Source: Cytophagaceae bacterium
GTDB lineage: Bacteria; Bacteroidota; Bacteroidia; Cytophagales; Cytophagaceae
Direction: 5' to 3'
DNA: 7,095 nt
Assembly: GCA_021151805.1 (NCBI GenBank)
Contig: JAGKWN010000155.1
Location: 1 to 7,095 of the forward strand
How positions within the stretch are numbered: the stretch's first letter is position 1; every line of letters begins with the position of its first letter. The notes beneath the pieces are model-generated. The model worked only from the letters and a program-made list of their open reading frames with translations. It was not told the origin of the DNA and searched no databases. The position numbers and the translations under genes are program-made. Shown here piece by piece: positions 1-6,300 of this stretch.

Positions 1-1
1 T

Positions 2-18
2 ATGAATTATGAATTATT
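2..18. repeat. 17-bp AT-rich direct repeat, left copy (two tandem TGAATTA heptamers)
   Basis: ATGAATTATGAATTATT occurs here and again, identical, at 752-768, exactly 750 bp away. Inside it the heptamer TGAATTA is repeated in tandem, the style of short heptamer repeats scattered between genes in many AT-rich bacterial genomes. The two copies flank the interrupted gene at 67-762. The copy lies at the window edge, so more units may continue to the left. A 16-bp perfect palindrome (AATTATTATAATAATT, 12-27) overlaps its right end. Confidence 0.75.
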
Positions 19-66
19 ATAATAATTTCTACTGATTATCACTGATTCATGATATTCATTAATAAA

Positions 67-762
67 ATGACTGCATTAGAAATATTAACTATTTTACAAC
101 CTTATCAGGAATATCTGATCCGGGTACGGTAGGCGGAAGCTCAGCGTCAGTCGCAGCATACATGGGAGTACAGTCTGAACTTAAGCTATACCTTTATCAC
201 ATTAAAAATCTTTCGCAGAACAAAAGTCGAGACGAACAAAGATCTTTATATACAGATCATCTTCCGGATTGAAAATAATCAAATCTATCTTTCCAAAATC
301 TATCATGCAGAGGGTAAAAACTCTTTACAGTTGCTTGAAGAAATAAAAGCGGACAAGAACCTGCATGATAATCCATTCAAGGCTACACAAGAACATACGA
401 CTGATCTTGCACAGGAAACAATTAATTATTTATCCATTGCAGATCGTATTTCTGCGCATGCAGTGAATATGTATACCGGCGATAATTATTGGCCCGGAAA
501 TTACAGTAAAGTTAAACTGACTTCAAACCGAATTGTGTTGGAGCAAGTAAACCACATGAACAGCCGCTCTCTCAATCACAAAGACGATTATAGCTTACGT
601 GATTTAAAATTTCAAATTCCCTTACAAAAAACAGTTGTGCTTAAACATTCTTATGATGATATTTTTATAGGAAACATGCTGGTATCGTTTTCGGATCGAT
701 CTTCGCAGAATAACAGTGCTGCTGGCGATACTATCCGGGAGCAGATAAAGAATGAATTATGA
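67..762 (+). pseudogene. Unrecognised protein gene interrupted by an in-frame TAG at codon 22
   Basis: I do not recognise the family. An ATG at 67 opens a frame reading MTALEILTILQPYQEYLIRV and then Arg. It hits TAG at 130-132 and continues without another stop to TGA at 760-762, 231 codons including the amber. The residues just after the stop (AEAQRQSQHTWEYSLNLSYT) and all that follow look like ordinary soluble, charged, mixed alpha/beta protein. No signal peptide or membrane segment is visible. The first in-frame start codon I see after the amber is a TTG at 331, with no ribosome binding site. Starting there would discard about 66 coding-looking codons, so a 143-residue protein from 331 is the less likely reading. 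CAG to TAG is the simplest explanation, since Gln suits the Gln-rich surroundings, but this is inference. The final Asn-Glu-Leu and the stop lie inside a repeat copy, so the native C-terminus may also have been altered. A sequencing error is possible. Confidence 0.65.
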
Positions 763-768
763 ATTATT
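752..768. repeat. 17-bp AT-rich direct repeat, right copy
   Basis: Identical to 2-18. This copy covers the 3' end of the interrupted gene: it supplies most of the last three codons (AAT GAA TTA) and the TGA stop at 760-762. The match ends at position 768, since the next base is C here and A in the left copy. A repeat that provides a gene's stop codon suggests it was inserted into, or recombined at, the gene's 3' end. Confidence 0.75.
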
Positions 769-1023
769 CTTTTCCCGACATTATTTACTATTTTTCACCA
801 GGGAATTTAGAATATCGCAACCAACCTAAACAACCAATAATACTACCCACCTAACATCCATTTTTAACAACTGATTATCTGATAATTACAAATAACACCC
901 ATTAAACATTTATTACCAATCCATAAATATTACCTGAAAAAGAAGAAAATAACCATGTTTTTAGGGGAATTTTCTGCAATTTTGATCTCGTAAAATTGTA
1001 ATTATTAAACAAGTACATATCAA
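763..1023 (+). other. AT-rich leader region of ilvC
   Basis: These 261 bp between the interrupted gene and ilvC hold no substantial reading frame. Three small structures are visible. A 13-bp inverted repeat, ATTATC-T-GATAAT, lies at 874-886. A 12-codon frame (MFLGEFSAILIS, ATG at 955, TAA at 991-993) follows a purine-rich stretch. A hairpin, CAATTTT (977-983) and AAAATTG (992-998), extends to 9 bp with a G-U and a U-A pair. No convincing Bacteroidota promoter (TTG, about 20 bp, TAnnTTTG) stands out. The sequence before the ilvC ATG is A-rich and has no Shine-Dalgarno motif, which is normal for the phylum. Confidence 0.45.
975..1000 (+). promoter_or_regulatory. Inverted repeat just upstream of ilvC
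   Basis: CAATTTT and AAAATTG form a perfect 7-bp inverted repeat around an 8-base loop (GATCTCGT). In RNA the stem gains G976-U999 and U975-A1000. It ends 23 bases before the ilvC ATG and overlaps the end of the 12-codon frame at 955-993. It has no T-run, so it is not a terminator. It could be an operator or a weak leader hairpin, but AT-rich inverted repeats of this size also arise by chance. Confidence 0.3.
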
Positions 1024-2502
1024 ATGGCAAATTATTTCAACACTCTTTCTTTAAGAGAAAAATTAAGTCAGTTAGGTGTTTGTGAATTCATGGACAGAAG
1101 TGAATTCTCTGACGGTGTTGCTGCATTAAAAGGTAAAAAAATTGTAATCGTAGGTTGCGGTGCACAAGGCTTGAACCAGGGATTAAACCTTCGTGATTCT
1201 GGTTTGGATGTTTCCTATACATTACGTAAAGAAGCAATCGATTCTAAAAGACAATCTTTTTTAAATGCTTCTGAAAATGGTTTCAAAGTTGGTACATACG
1301 AAGAATTAATTCCATCTGCAGACCTTGTAATCAACCTTACTCCGGATAAACAACATACAGCTGTTGTATCTGCTGTTATGCCGTTGATGAAAAAAGGTTC
1401 TACATTGTCTTACTCTCACGGTTTCAACATCGTTGAAGAAGGTATGCAGATCCGTAAGGATATCACAGTAATCATGGTGGCTCCTAAGTCTCCGGGTTCT
1501 GAAGTTCGTGAAGAATACAAAAGAGGTTTCGGTGTTCCTACATTGATCGCAGTTCACCCTGAAAACGATCCGGAAGGCAAAGGCTGGGATTATGCTAAAG
1601 CTTACTGTGTAGGTACAGGTGGTGACAGAGCAGGTGTATTGAAGTCTTCTTTCGTTGCTGAAGTAAAATCTGATTTAATGGGTGAGCAAACAATCCTTTG
1701 TGGTTTGTTACAAACTGGCTCTATCCTTTGCTTCGACAAAATGGTTGAAAAAGGTATTGATAAAGGATATGCTTCTAAATTGATCCAGTATGGATGGGAA
1801 GTAATCACTGAATCTTTAAAACATGGTGGTATCAGCGGTATGATGGATCGTCTATCAAACCCTGCTAAAATCAAGGCTTTCCATGTATCTGAAGAATTGA
1901 AAGACATCATGCGTCCATTGTTCCGTAAGCATCAGGATGATATCATGAGCGGTGAATTCTCCCGTATCATGATGGAAGACTGGGCAAACGGTGATAAAAA
2001 CCTATTGACATGGAGAGCTGCTACAGGTGAAACAGCATTCGAAAAAACTCCGGCTGGCGACGTGAAAATCTCTGAACAGGAATACTATGACAATGGTTTA
2101 TTAATGGTTGCAATGGTTCGTGCAGGTGTTGAACTTGCGTTCGAAACAATGACTGAATCCGGCATCATTGATGAGTCTGCATACTATGAATCATTACACG
2201 AAACTCCGCTTATCGCAAACACGATCGCTCGTAAGAAGTTATTCGAAATGAACCGTGTTATTTCTGATACTGCTGAGTATGGTTGCTACTTGTTCGATCA
2301 TGCTTGTAAGCCTTTATTGGCTGACTTCATGAAGACTGTAGATACAGATATCATTGGTAAAAACTTCAACGCCGGCAAAGACAATGGTGTTGACAACCAA
2401 ATGTTGATCGCAGTGAATGAAGTATTACGTTCTCACCCGATCGAAATCGTTGGTGCTGAATTACGTGAAGCAATGACTGAAATGAAAGCGATCGTTTCTT
2501 AA
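1024..2502 (+). CDS. ilvC: Ketol-acid reductoisomerase (NADP+), long-form class II
   Basis: IlvC catalyses the second common step of branched-chain amino acid synthesis. It isomerises acetolactate or acetohydroxybutyrate and reduces it with NADPH, using two Mg2+, in the cytosol. The protein has 492 residues, against 491 for E. coli IlvC, and its start MANYFNTL matches that enzyme. The N-terminal Rossmann domain shows GCGAQG at 44-49, with NADPH-phosphate ligands Arg68, Arg76 and Ser78. The catalytic set is complete and carries E. coli numbering: His132, Lys155, Asp217, Glu221, Glu389, Glu393 and Ser414. Two tandem knotted C-terminal domains (about 210-350 and 355-487) identify the long class II form. 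The ATG at 1024 fits the family N-terminus although no Shine-Dalgarno precedes it. A strong terminator follows and the upstream neighbour is broken, so it appears to be transcribed alone, without ilvD, ilvB or leu genes in the window. Confidence 0.98.
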   Translation: MANYFNTLSLREKLSQLGVCEFMDRSEFSDGVAALKGKKIVIVGCGAQGLNQGLNLRDSGLDVSYTLRKEAIDSKRQSFLNASENGFKVGTYEELIPSADLVINLTPDKQHTAVVSAVMPLMKKGSTLSYSHGFNIVEEGMQIRKDITVIMVAPKSPGSEVREEYKRGFGVPTLIAVHPENDPEGKGWDYAKAYCVGTGGDRAGVLKSSFVAEVKSDLMGEQTILCGLLQTGSILCFDKMVEKGIDKGYASKLIQYGWEVITESLKHGGISGMMDRLSNPAKIKAFHVSEELKDIMRPLFRKHQDDIMSGEFSRIMMEDWANGDKNLLTWRAATGETAFEKTPAGDVKISEQEYYDNGLLMVAMVRAGVELAFETMTESGIIDESAYYESLHETPLIANTIARKKLFEMNRVISDTAEYGCYLFDHACKPLLADFMKTVDTDIIGKNFNAGKDNGVDNQMLIAVNEVLRSHPIEIVGAELREAMTEMKAIVS

Positions 2503-2523
2503 TCAGAACGTTTGTTTAAATAT

Positions 2524-2562
2524 AAAGCGACCGGACGATGTAAATTGTCCGGCCGCTTTTTT
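2524..2562 (+). terminator. Rho-independent terminator of ilvC
   Basis: The arms AAAGCGACCGGAC (2524-2536) and GTCCGGCCGCTTT (2547-2559) pair over 12 of 13 positions, with one A-C mismatch. They close a 10-base loop and are followed by a T-run (2557-2562) that overlaps the stem end. It starts 22 bp after the ilvC stop. On the opposite strand the hairpin is followed only by TTTATATTTA, so any role in ending the convergent hemN transcript would be weaker. Confidence 0.9.
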
Positions 2563-2594
2563 ATATCTATACATTTTTTAAAGCAAAGAGTGCT

Positions 2595-2617
2595 AAAACT
2601 TCGAAAAATCGAAAAGT
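2595..2617 (-). terminator. Possible weak terminator of the hemN operon
   Basis: Read on the minus strand, ACTTTTCGATTTTTCGAAGT (2617 down to 2598) can fold into a 7-bp stem with a 2-base bulge and a T-rich loop. A short T-run then A follows. It lies about 115 bp past the hemN stop. The stem is AT-rich and imperfect, so this is tentative. The ilvC terminator further on may serve both transcripts instead. Confidence 0.25.
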
Positions 2618-2733
2618 AAATTATTATCTCCGTTTCGATTACCTTTGTACTCCTTGTTGTATTTCTTTCAACCGCTAAAAGAAAAATCCCAACACTTTCA
2701 TGTCAGGATCTTTTAATTAAACGAACTACTAAA

Positions 2734-4101
2734 TCAAACTGCTTTCGAGAACTGAGCCTTAGGAATCTGGTCTGACCAATACCGCAAATCAAACGCCATG
2801 CAGATGTTTCTTAAAAAGGCCATGCCTACTGATGTTACAGCTAATGAATTTTCTTTCAATTGAATCAACCCGTCTGTTTCAAGGTCTTTCAGCCGCACTA
2901 AAATATCGGCCGCTAACTCTCCCTTTTTCCATTGTGTTTTGTATTCACACATGACAGATAAAATATGTGTGCGAATATTTAAATCTTCAGCAGTTAATAT
3001 ATGCCCTTTAAAAATCGGAATGATATCCTGTTCAATCAGTTTCTGATAATCTTCTACCGTTTTAACATTTTGAGCAAAAGCGCCCCAGGTATCACTGATT
3101 GCTGAAACACCCAAACCTATAGCAAACGCGGTATGCAACGCTGTATACCCCATAAAATTGCGATGCAGTTTCCCGGTCTTCGCAGCAAGCGTAAGTTCAT
3201 CATCCGGCAATGCAAAATGATCCATGCCAACATCTTCATATCCGGCACGAGCAAACATTGCCTGTCCGGTCGTATACAATTCTCTTTTATATGCATCTGC
3301 CGGCAAATCTGCTTCTGTGTATTTCCGTTGTCCAGGCTTTAACCAGGGTACGTGTGCATAACTGTAAAAAGCAATCCTGTCCGGCTTCAGCTTAATCACC
3401 TTTTCAATAGTTGTGGTAATGCTTTCAACAGTTTGCAACGGTAATCCATAAACCAGATCGTAATTCACAGATGTGTATCCGATTGCCCGTGCCTGTTCTG
3501 TAACACGAATAACATTTTCGATCGGCTGAACGCGGTTAATAATTTCCTGCACACGACGTTCGAAATCCTGAATACCAAAACTCACTCTTCTGAATCCAAG
3601 TTCATAAAGAACTTGTAAATGCTCTTCAGTAGTATTGTTCGGGTGACCTTCAAAACTAAACGACGTTTGTTCAGGTATAATGCAATCCCAAATAATTGAC
3701 CGTATTAAATATTCCAGATTTTTAGGGCTGAAAAATGTTGGTGTACCACCACCCAAATGCAGTTCTGTAAGAACCGGCTTTTCTTTGAACAAGTTCAGAT
3801 ATAACTTCCATTCTTTAAGAACAGCTTTTATGTAAGGCATTTCAACCGCATGATTTACGGTGATGCGTGTATTGCAACCACAATAGGTACAAAGACTTTC
3901 ACAGAATGGCAAATGTATATACAAGCTGATGCCGCCGTTTTTATTTGCATGTGAAAAGTTTGAGCGTATCTCATGCTCCCATTGTATCTTCTTAAAAGCT
4001 GCAGTATTCCAGGATGGAACAGTAGGATAACTCGTATACCGTGGGCATGGGATATTGTATTTTTGAACCAGTTGTTTTGAATCCATTGTTTCCATATACA
4101 T
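2734..4101 (-). CDS. hemN: Oxygen-independent coproporphyrinogen III oxidase (radical SAM)
   Basis: HemN decarboxylates coproporphyrinogen III to protoporphyrinogen IX without O2, using S-adenosylmethionine and a [4Fe-4S] cluster in the cytosol. Numbered from the ATG at 4101, the radical-SAM cluster motif CxxxCxxC is Cys67, Cys71 and Cys74, followed by Cys76, the extra cysteine typical of HemN. GGGTPTF begins at 117. The N-terminal KYNIPCPRYTSYPTVPSW is the family signature, and the C-terminus carries the usual HemN domain ending near NICMAFDLRYW. The length of 455 residues matches the family (about 455-460). The frame is open back to 4125, but 4101 is preferred because it gives a TGATG overlap with the upstream stop, consistent with translational coupling; ATGs at 4095 and 4086 are also possible. 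Its place after ccoG, ccoH and the SafE-like gene fits supply of heme for a high-affinity oxidase at low oxygen. Confidence 0.96.
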   Translation of the reverse strand: MYMETMDSKQLVQKYNIPCPRYTSYPTVPSWNTAAFKKIQWEHEIRSNFSHANKNGGISLYIHLPFCESLCTYCGCNTRITVNHAVEMPYIKAVLKEWKLYLNLFKEKPVLTELHLGGGTPTFFSPKNLEYLIRSIIWDCIIPEQTSFSFEGHPNNTTEEHLQVLYELGFRRVSFGIQDFERRVQEIINRVQPIENVIRVTEQARAIGYTSVNYDLVYGLPLQTVESITTTIEKVIKLKPDRIAFYSYAHVPWLKPGQRKYTEADLPADAYKRELYTTGQAMFARAGYEDVGMDHFALPDDELTLAAKTGKLHRNFMGYTALHTAFAIGLGVSAISDTWGAFAQNVKTVEDYQKLIEQDIIPIFKGHILTAEDLNIRTHILSVMCEYKTQWKKGELAADILVRLKDLETDGLIQLKENSLAVTSVGMAFLRNICMAFDLRYWSDQIPKAQFSKAV

Positions 4102-4802
4102 CAATGACAAGTCGTTTGAGCACAACAGTTTTTTTCAGCAGAAGGGCTTACATAAGGAATCCCAAGATTCATTCCACGCAGGATTAATAATACACCTAAT
4201 GTACACACAAATACAGGTATCACTTTTTGAAAAACCTGTTTCATACCTACAGGTACATAATTTTTACTGAATACCAATGTCGCCATGGCAGGTACGGTAC
4301 CTAAACCAAACAACAGCATATACAAAGTTCCTTGCCAGACATTGCCCGTAGCTACAGCTCCTATGATTGCAATCGAAACCAATCCGCATGGCAGCAGGCC
4401 ATTCAACAAACCTATAAAAAACAAAGAAGAAAATGTATGAGACCTTAAACGGGTAGCGATTGAATTTTTCAATGTCTGAACGTATGAAATTCCTGCAATA
4501 GTTTTCCCTGAAAACACATTCTTGAAAAATATTGGAAACAGGATAAGCAGAATCAATAAGCTACCTGAAATGATTGATAATACCTGCTGCAAGCCTGCAA
4601 GGTAAAATGCCGTTCCCAGCATGCCCAATAAAGCACCTAGCATACTGTAAGTAACAACTCTGCCGGTATTGTAAACAAGTACAGCCAGTAGTCTTAATCC
4701 TTTATCTGAAGTATGAACCGGCAAGGCAAGCGCGATTGGCCCGCACATGCCAATGCAATGCAGACTACCAAACATTCCCATTAAAAAGCCAGCCCAGATC
4801 AT
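4101..4802 (-). CDS. SafE/DsbD_2-like membrane protein of the cbb3 oxidase cluster
   Basis: A 233-residue integral membrane protein of the 'sulfite exporter TauE/SafE'-labelled group, also known as UreH-like or DsbD_2 transmembrane domain. The signature GSLHCIGMCGP lies at 12-22 in the first hydrophobic segment, and a matching NGLLPCG at 134-140 opens the second half, giving an internal two-fold arrangement. About six hydrophobic segments are visible, near 3-25, 37-57, 73-93, 126-149, 156-178 and 192-210. The paired membrane cysteines (Cys16 and Cys20, with Cys139) suggest thiol or metal chemistry. In Bacteroidota this gene commonly follows ccoG and ccoH, so a copper or thiol role in oxidase maturation is likelier than sulfite export, but that is inference. 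The tail ends ..CCAQTTCH, with three cysteines and a terminal histidine, a possible metal ligand set. One base separates it from the ccoH stop, and its own stop overlaps the hemN start. Confidence 0.85.
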   Translation of the reverse strand: MIWAGFLMGMFGSLHCIGMCGPIALALPVHTSDKGLRLLAVLVYNTGRVVTYSMLGALLGMLGTAFYLAGLQQVLSIISGSLLILLILFPIFFKNVFSGKTIAGISYVQTLKNSIATRLRSHTFSSLFFIGLLNGLLPCGLVSIAIIGAVATGNVWQGTLYMLLFGLGTVPAMATLVFSKNYVPVGMKQVFQKVIPVFVCTLGVLLILRGMNLGIPYVSPSAEKNCCAQTTCH

Positions 4803-4803
4803 T

Positions 4804-5244
4804 TTATTTTATATAAATTTTTTCTTCCGTATAAAAAGGAGTTGCATTACCTTTCCAATCAACATGAACTACATAACTACCTTTAGAAAGTAACGACTTT
4901 GAATAATTTTGTTTTCTATTCGAAAGCGAGATAGGTAATTCAAGATCCTTAGAAATATCCGAAGGTCTATATAGCCTAATCGTTCCTGACACATTACTAT
5001 TAGCATATTGTTCAGGAAAAACAAATTGTATCGAGTCCGCAGTCTGCATAATTTTTACAGCTGCATGCATGGTTTGGGCATTCGATAATTTGTCAATCTT
5101 TTGCTGGTAGGCAATTTCCCTGGCGTAGTAATCTTCAGTGACCAGTTCTGTATTAATGCTAAATGTTTTATATACCAGAAACAGAATAAATAAAACAAAG
5201 CACGCAAAGAAGATCGCAATATAATTTCCCCAATGAAGTTTCAT
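4804..5244 (-). CDS. ccoH: FixH/CcoH family cbb3 oxidase assembly protein
   Basis: This 146-residue protein has one N-terminal membrane anchor (about 7-26, NYIAIFFACFVLFILFLVYK) followed by an extracytoplasmic domain of roughly 120 residues. The stretch after the anchor (LVTEDYYAREIAYQQKID, 35-52) is the conserved hallmark of FixH/CcoH proteins in Bacteroidota. The rest is a beta-rich domain that I cannot assign further. CcoH is known to interact with the cbb3 oxidase subunits during assembly and stability of the complex. It lies 18 bp after ccoG and one base before the SafE-like gene, so all are likely translated from one mRNA. No Shine-Dalgarno sequence is visible. The start is supported by the position of the membrane anchor. 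Confidence 0.9.
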   Translation of the reverse strand: MKLHWGNYIAIFFACFVLFILFLVYKTFSINTELVTEDYYAREIAYQQKIDKLSNAQTMHAAVKIMQTADSIQFVFPEQYANSNVSGTIRLYRPSDISKDLELPISLSNRKQNYSKSLLSKGSYVVHVDWKGNATPFYTEEKIYIK

Positions 5245-5262
5245 AATACTTATTATTTTTAG

Positions 5263-6300
5263 TTATAATGCCGGCCCTACAAACGAAGTACTCACTTCAT
5301 CAATCAATGCGTTTCCTTCATAGATACCAATGGTAATCGGTGTTTTGATCGAATGAATATCTTTCTGATCAAGGATAACGAATAAAGCGCCTTCAGAAAT
5401 AGCATTCGGAACAATTTCAGGAATATGACCTACCAATTTAATTTCACCTGCATGACTGGTTATCTTAAATGTAATCGGCAAGGTATCTCTTGTTTTATTT
5501 ACAACTTTAAAATTATATAAATTACTGTAACGGCCATTCCCATGCTCCTGGTAAAGCATACCAGGTGTACGCAGGATCGTAGTTTCCACATCGGGTCTTG
5601 TAACCAACAAAGTAGTAAATGACAGAATCAACACAACCAAAATAATTGTATACGCAATCACTTTTTTTGTCCAGATAAAACCTGTTTTATTTTGAATACC
5701 GTCTTCAGATGCGTATCGGATCAAGCCTCTTGGTTTACCAATCTTATCCATGATGCTGTCGCATTCATCAATACATGCGGTACAATTGATGCATTCCATC
5801 TGCACACCATTACGGATATCAATACCTGTCGGGCATACATGCACGCACTGATGACAGTCAATACAATCACCTTTGCCTGCGGCCTCACGGTCTTCACCAC
5901 GTTTTAAATGTGCTCTGCTTTCCCCTCTGATATAATCATAAGCAACGTTGATGGATTTTTTATCCAACATCACGCCCTGCAAACGTCCATACGGACAGAT
6001 CGTCGTGCAGATCTGCTCTCTGAAGCGGGCATATACACCATAAAAAACGAATGTAAAAATCAGAATAGCAATAAAACCTCCTAAGTGATTCAGGGGATTA
6101 TCGGATACAATCTTCCACCACTCATTTGTACCAATGATGTAGGTTAAAAACAGATTGGAAATAATAAACGAGAATGAAAAGAAAATAAAATGTTTGGAAA
6201 ATTTCTTAAAGAATTTATTCCAGGAAAGCGGCGCTTTGTTTAAAGCAATCTGGTTTCTGTAATCCCCTTCAATCCAGTATTCAATTTTACGAAAAATCAA
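5263..6300 (-). pseudogene. ccoG: 5'-truncated ccoG (FixG), cbb3 oxidase accessory ferredoxin / cupric reductase
   Basis: CcoG is a membrane polyferredoxin proposed to reduce Cu(II) for loading into cbb3 oxidase. The frame gives 345 residues, while family members usually have about 460-480. Homology begins inside the protein at IFRKIEYWIEGD. The N-terminal 110-130 residues, with two membrane segments and the first CxxxCP motif (FCGWxCPQT), are missing. What remains is intact: membrane segments at 37-57 and 72-92, REQICTTICPYGRLQGVMLD at 94-113 with the second CxxxCP (Cys98, Cys102), two [4Fe-4S] sites (Cys146, 149, 152, 156 and Cys170, 173, 176, 180), a membrane segment at 213-233 and a C-terminal Ig-like domain ending FVGPAL. 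The frame is closed by TAG at 6334-6336 upstream, inside the neighbouring gene. The only near start is TTG at 6300, with AGGTGGA about 6 bases before it, so a shortened protein could be made by re-initiation. Full CcoG function is doubtful. Confidence 0.85.
6297..6300 (-). other. Junction between the desulfhydrase-like gene and truncated ccoG
   Basis: On the minus strand, TTGA holds both the stop of the upstream gene (TGA, 6299-6297) and the first codon of the ccoG frame (TTG, 6300-6298). Sequence before it is clearly PLP-enzyme (..IHTGGLR) and sequence after it is clearly ccoG (IFRKIEYW). An intact ccoG would be expected to encode Met-Ile-Phe-Arg-Lys here (ATG ATT TTT CGT), so TGATTTTTCG is probably native ccoG and the breakpoint lies at or just before 6300. 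No repeat or insertion sequence is seen at the junction. Confidence 0.7.

Noticed and set aside
130..132. Pyrrolysine or reassigned amber codon
   Set aside because: No supporting genes or other in-frame TAG codons appear in the window, and a point mutation explains the data.
66..272. Alternative frame over the same region (reads ..SDPGTVGGSSASVAAYMG..)
   Set aside because: It has no good start and ends at TGA near 270, and the protein pattern of the other frame continues smoothly into the downstream coding region. A frameshift between the two is less economical than one nonsense codon.
331..762. A 143-residue protein starting at TTG 331 as the true gene
   Set aside because: The same frame is open and coding-like back to the TAG at 130 and beyond it to an ATG at 67, and nothing marks 331 as a start. 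It is better treated as part of an interrupted longer gene.
1306..1910. Reverse-strand open frames inside ilvC
   Set aside because: They are antisense to a certain ilvC gene and show no family features.
3133..3395. Forward-strand open frames inside hemN
   Set aside because: They lie wholly antisense to conserved hemN sequence and look like chance frames.
4102..4125. HemN start at ATG 4125
   Set aside because: It would add eight residues within the coding region of the upstream gene and has no ribosome binding site. The TGATG overlap at 4101 fits coupling and family length better.
5692..5907. Forward-strand open frame antisense to the ccoG ferredoxin domain
   Set aside because: Its Cys/His/Thr-rich composition mirrors the complement of the iron-sulfur motifs, so it is a shadow.
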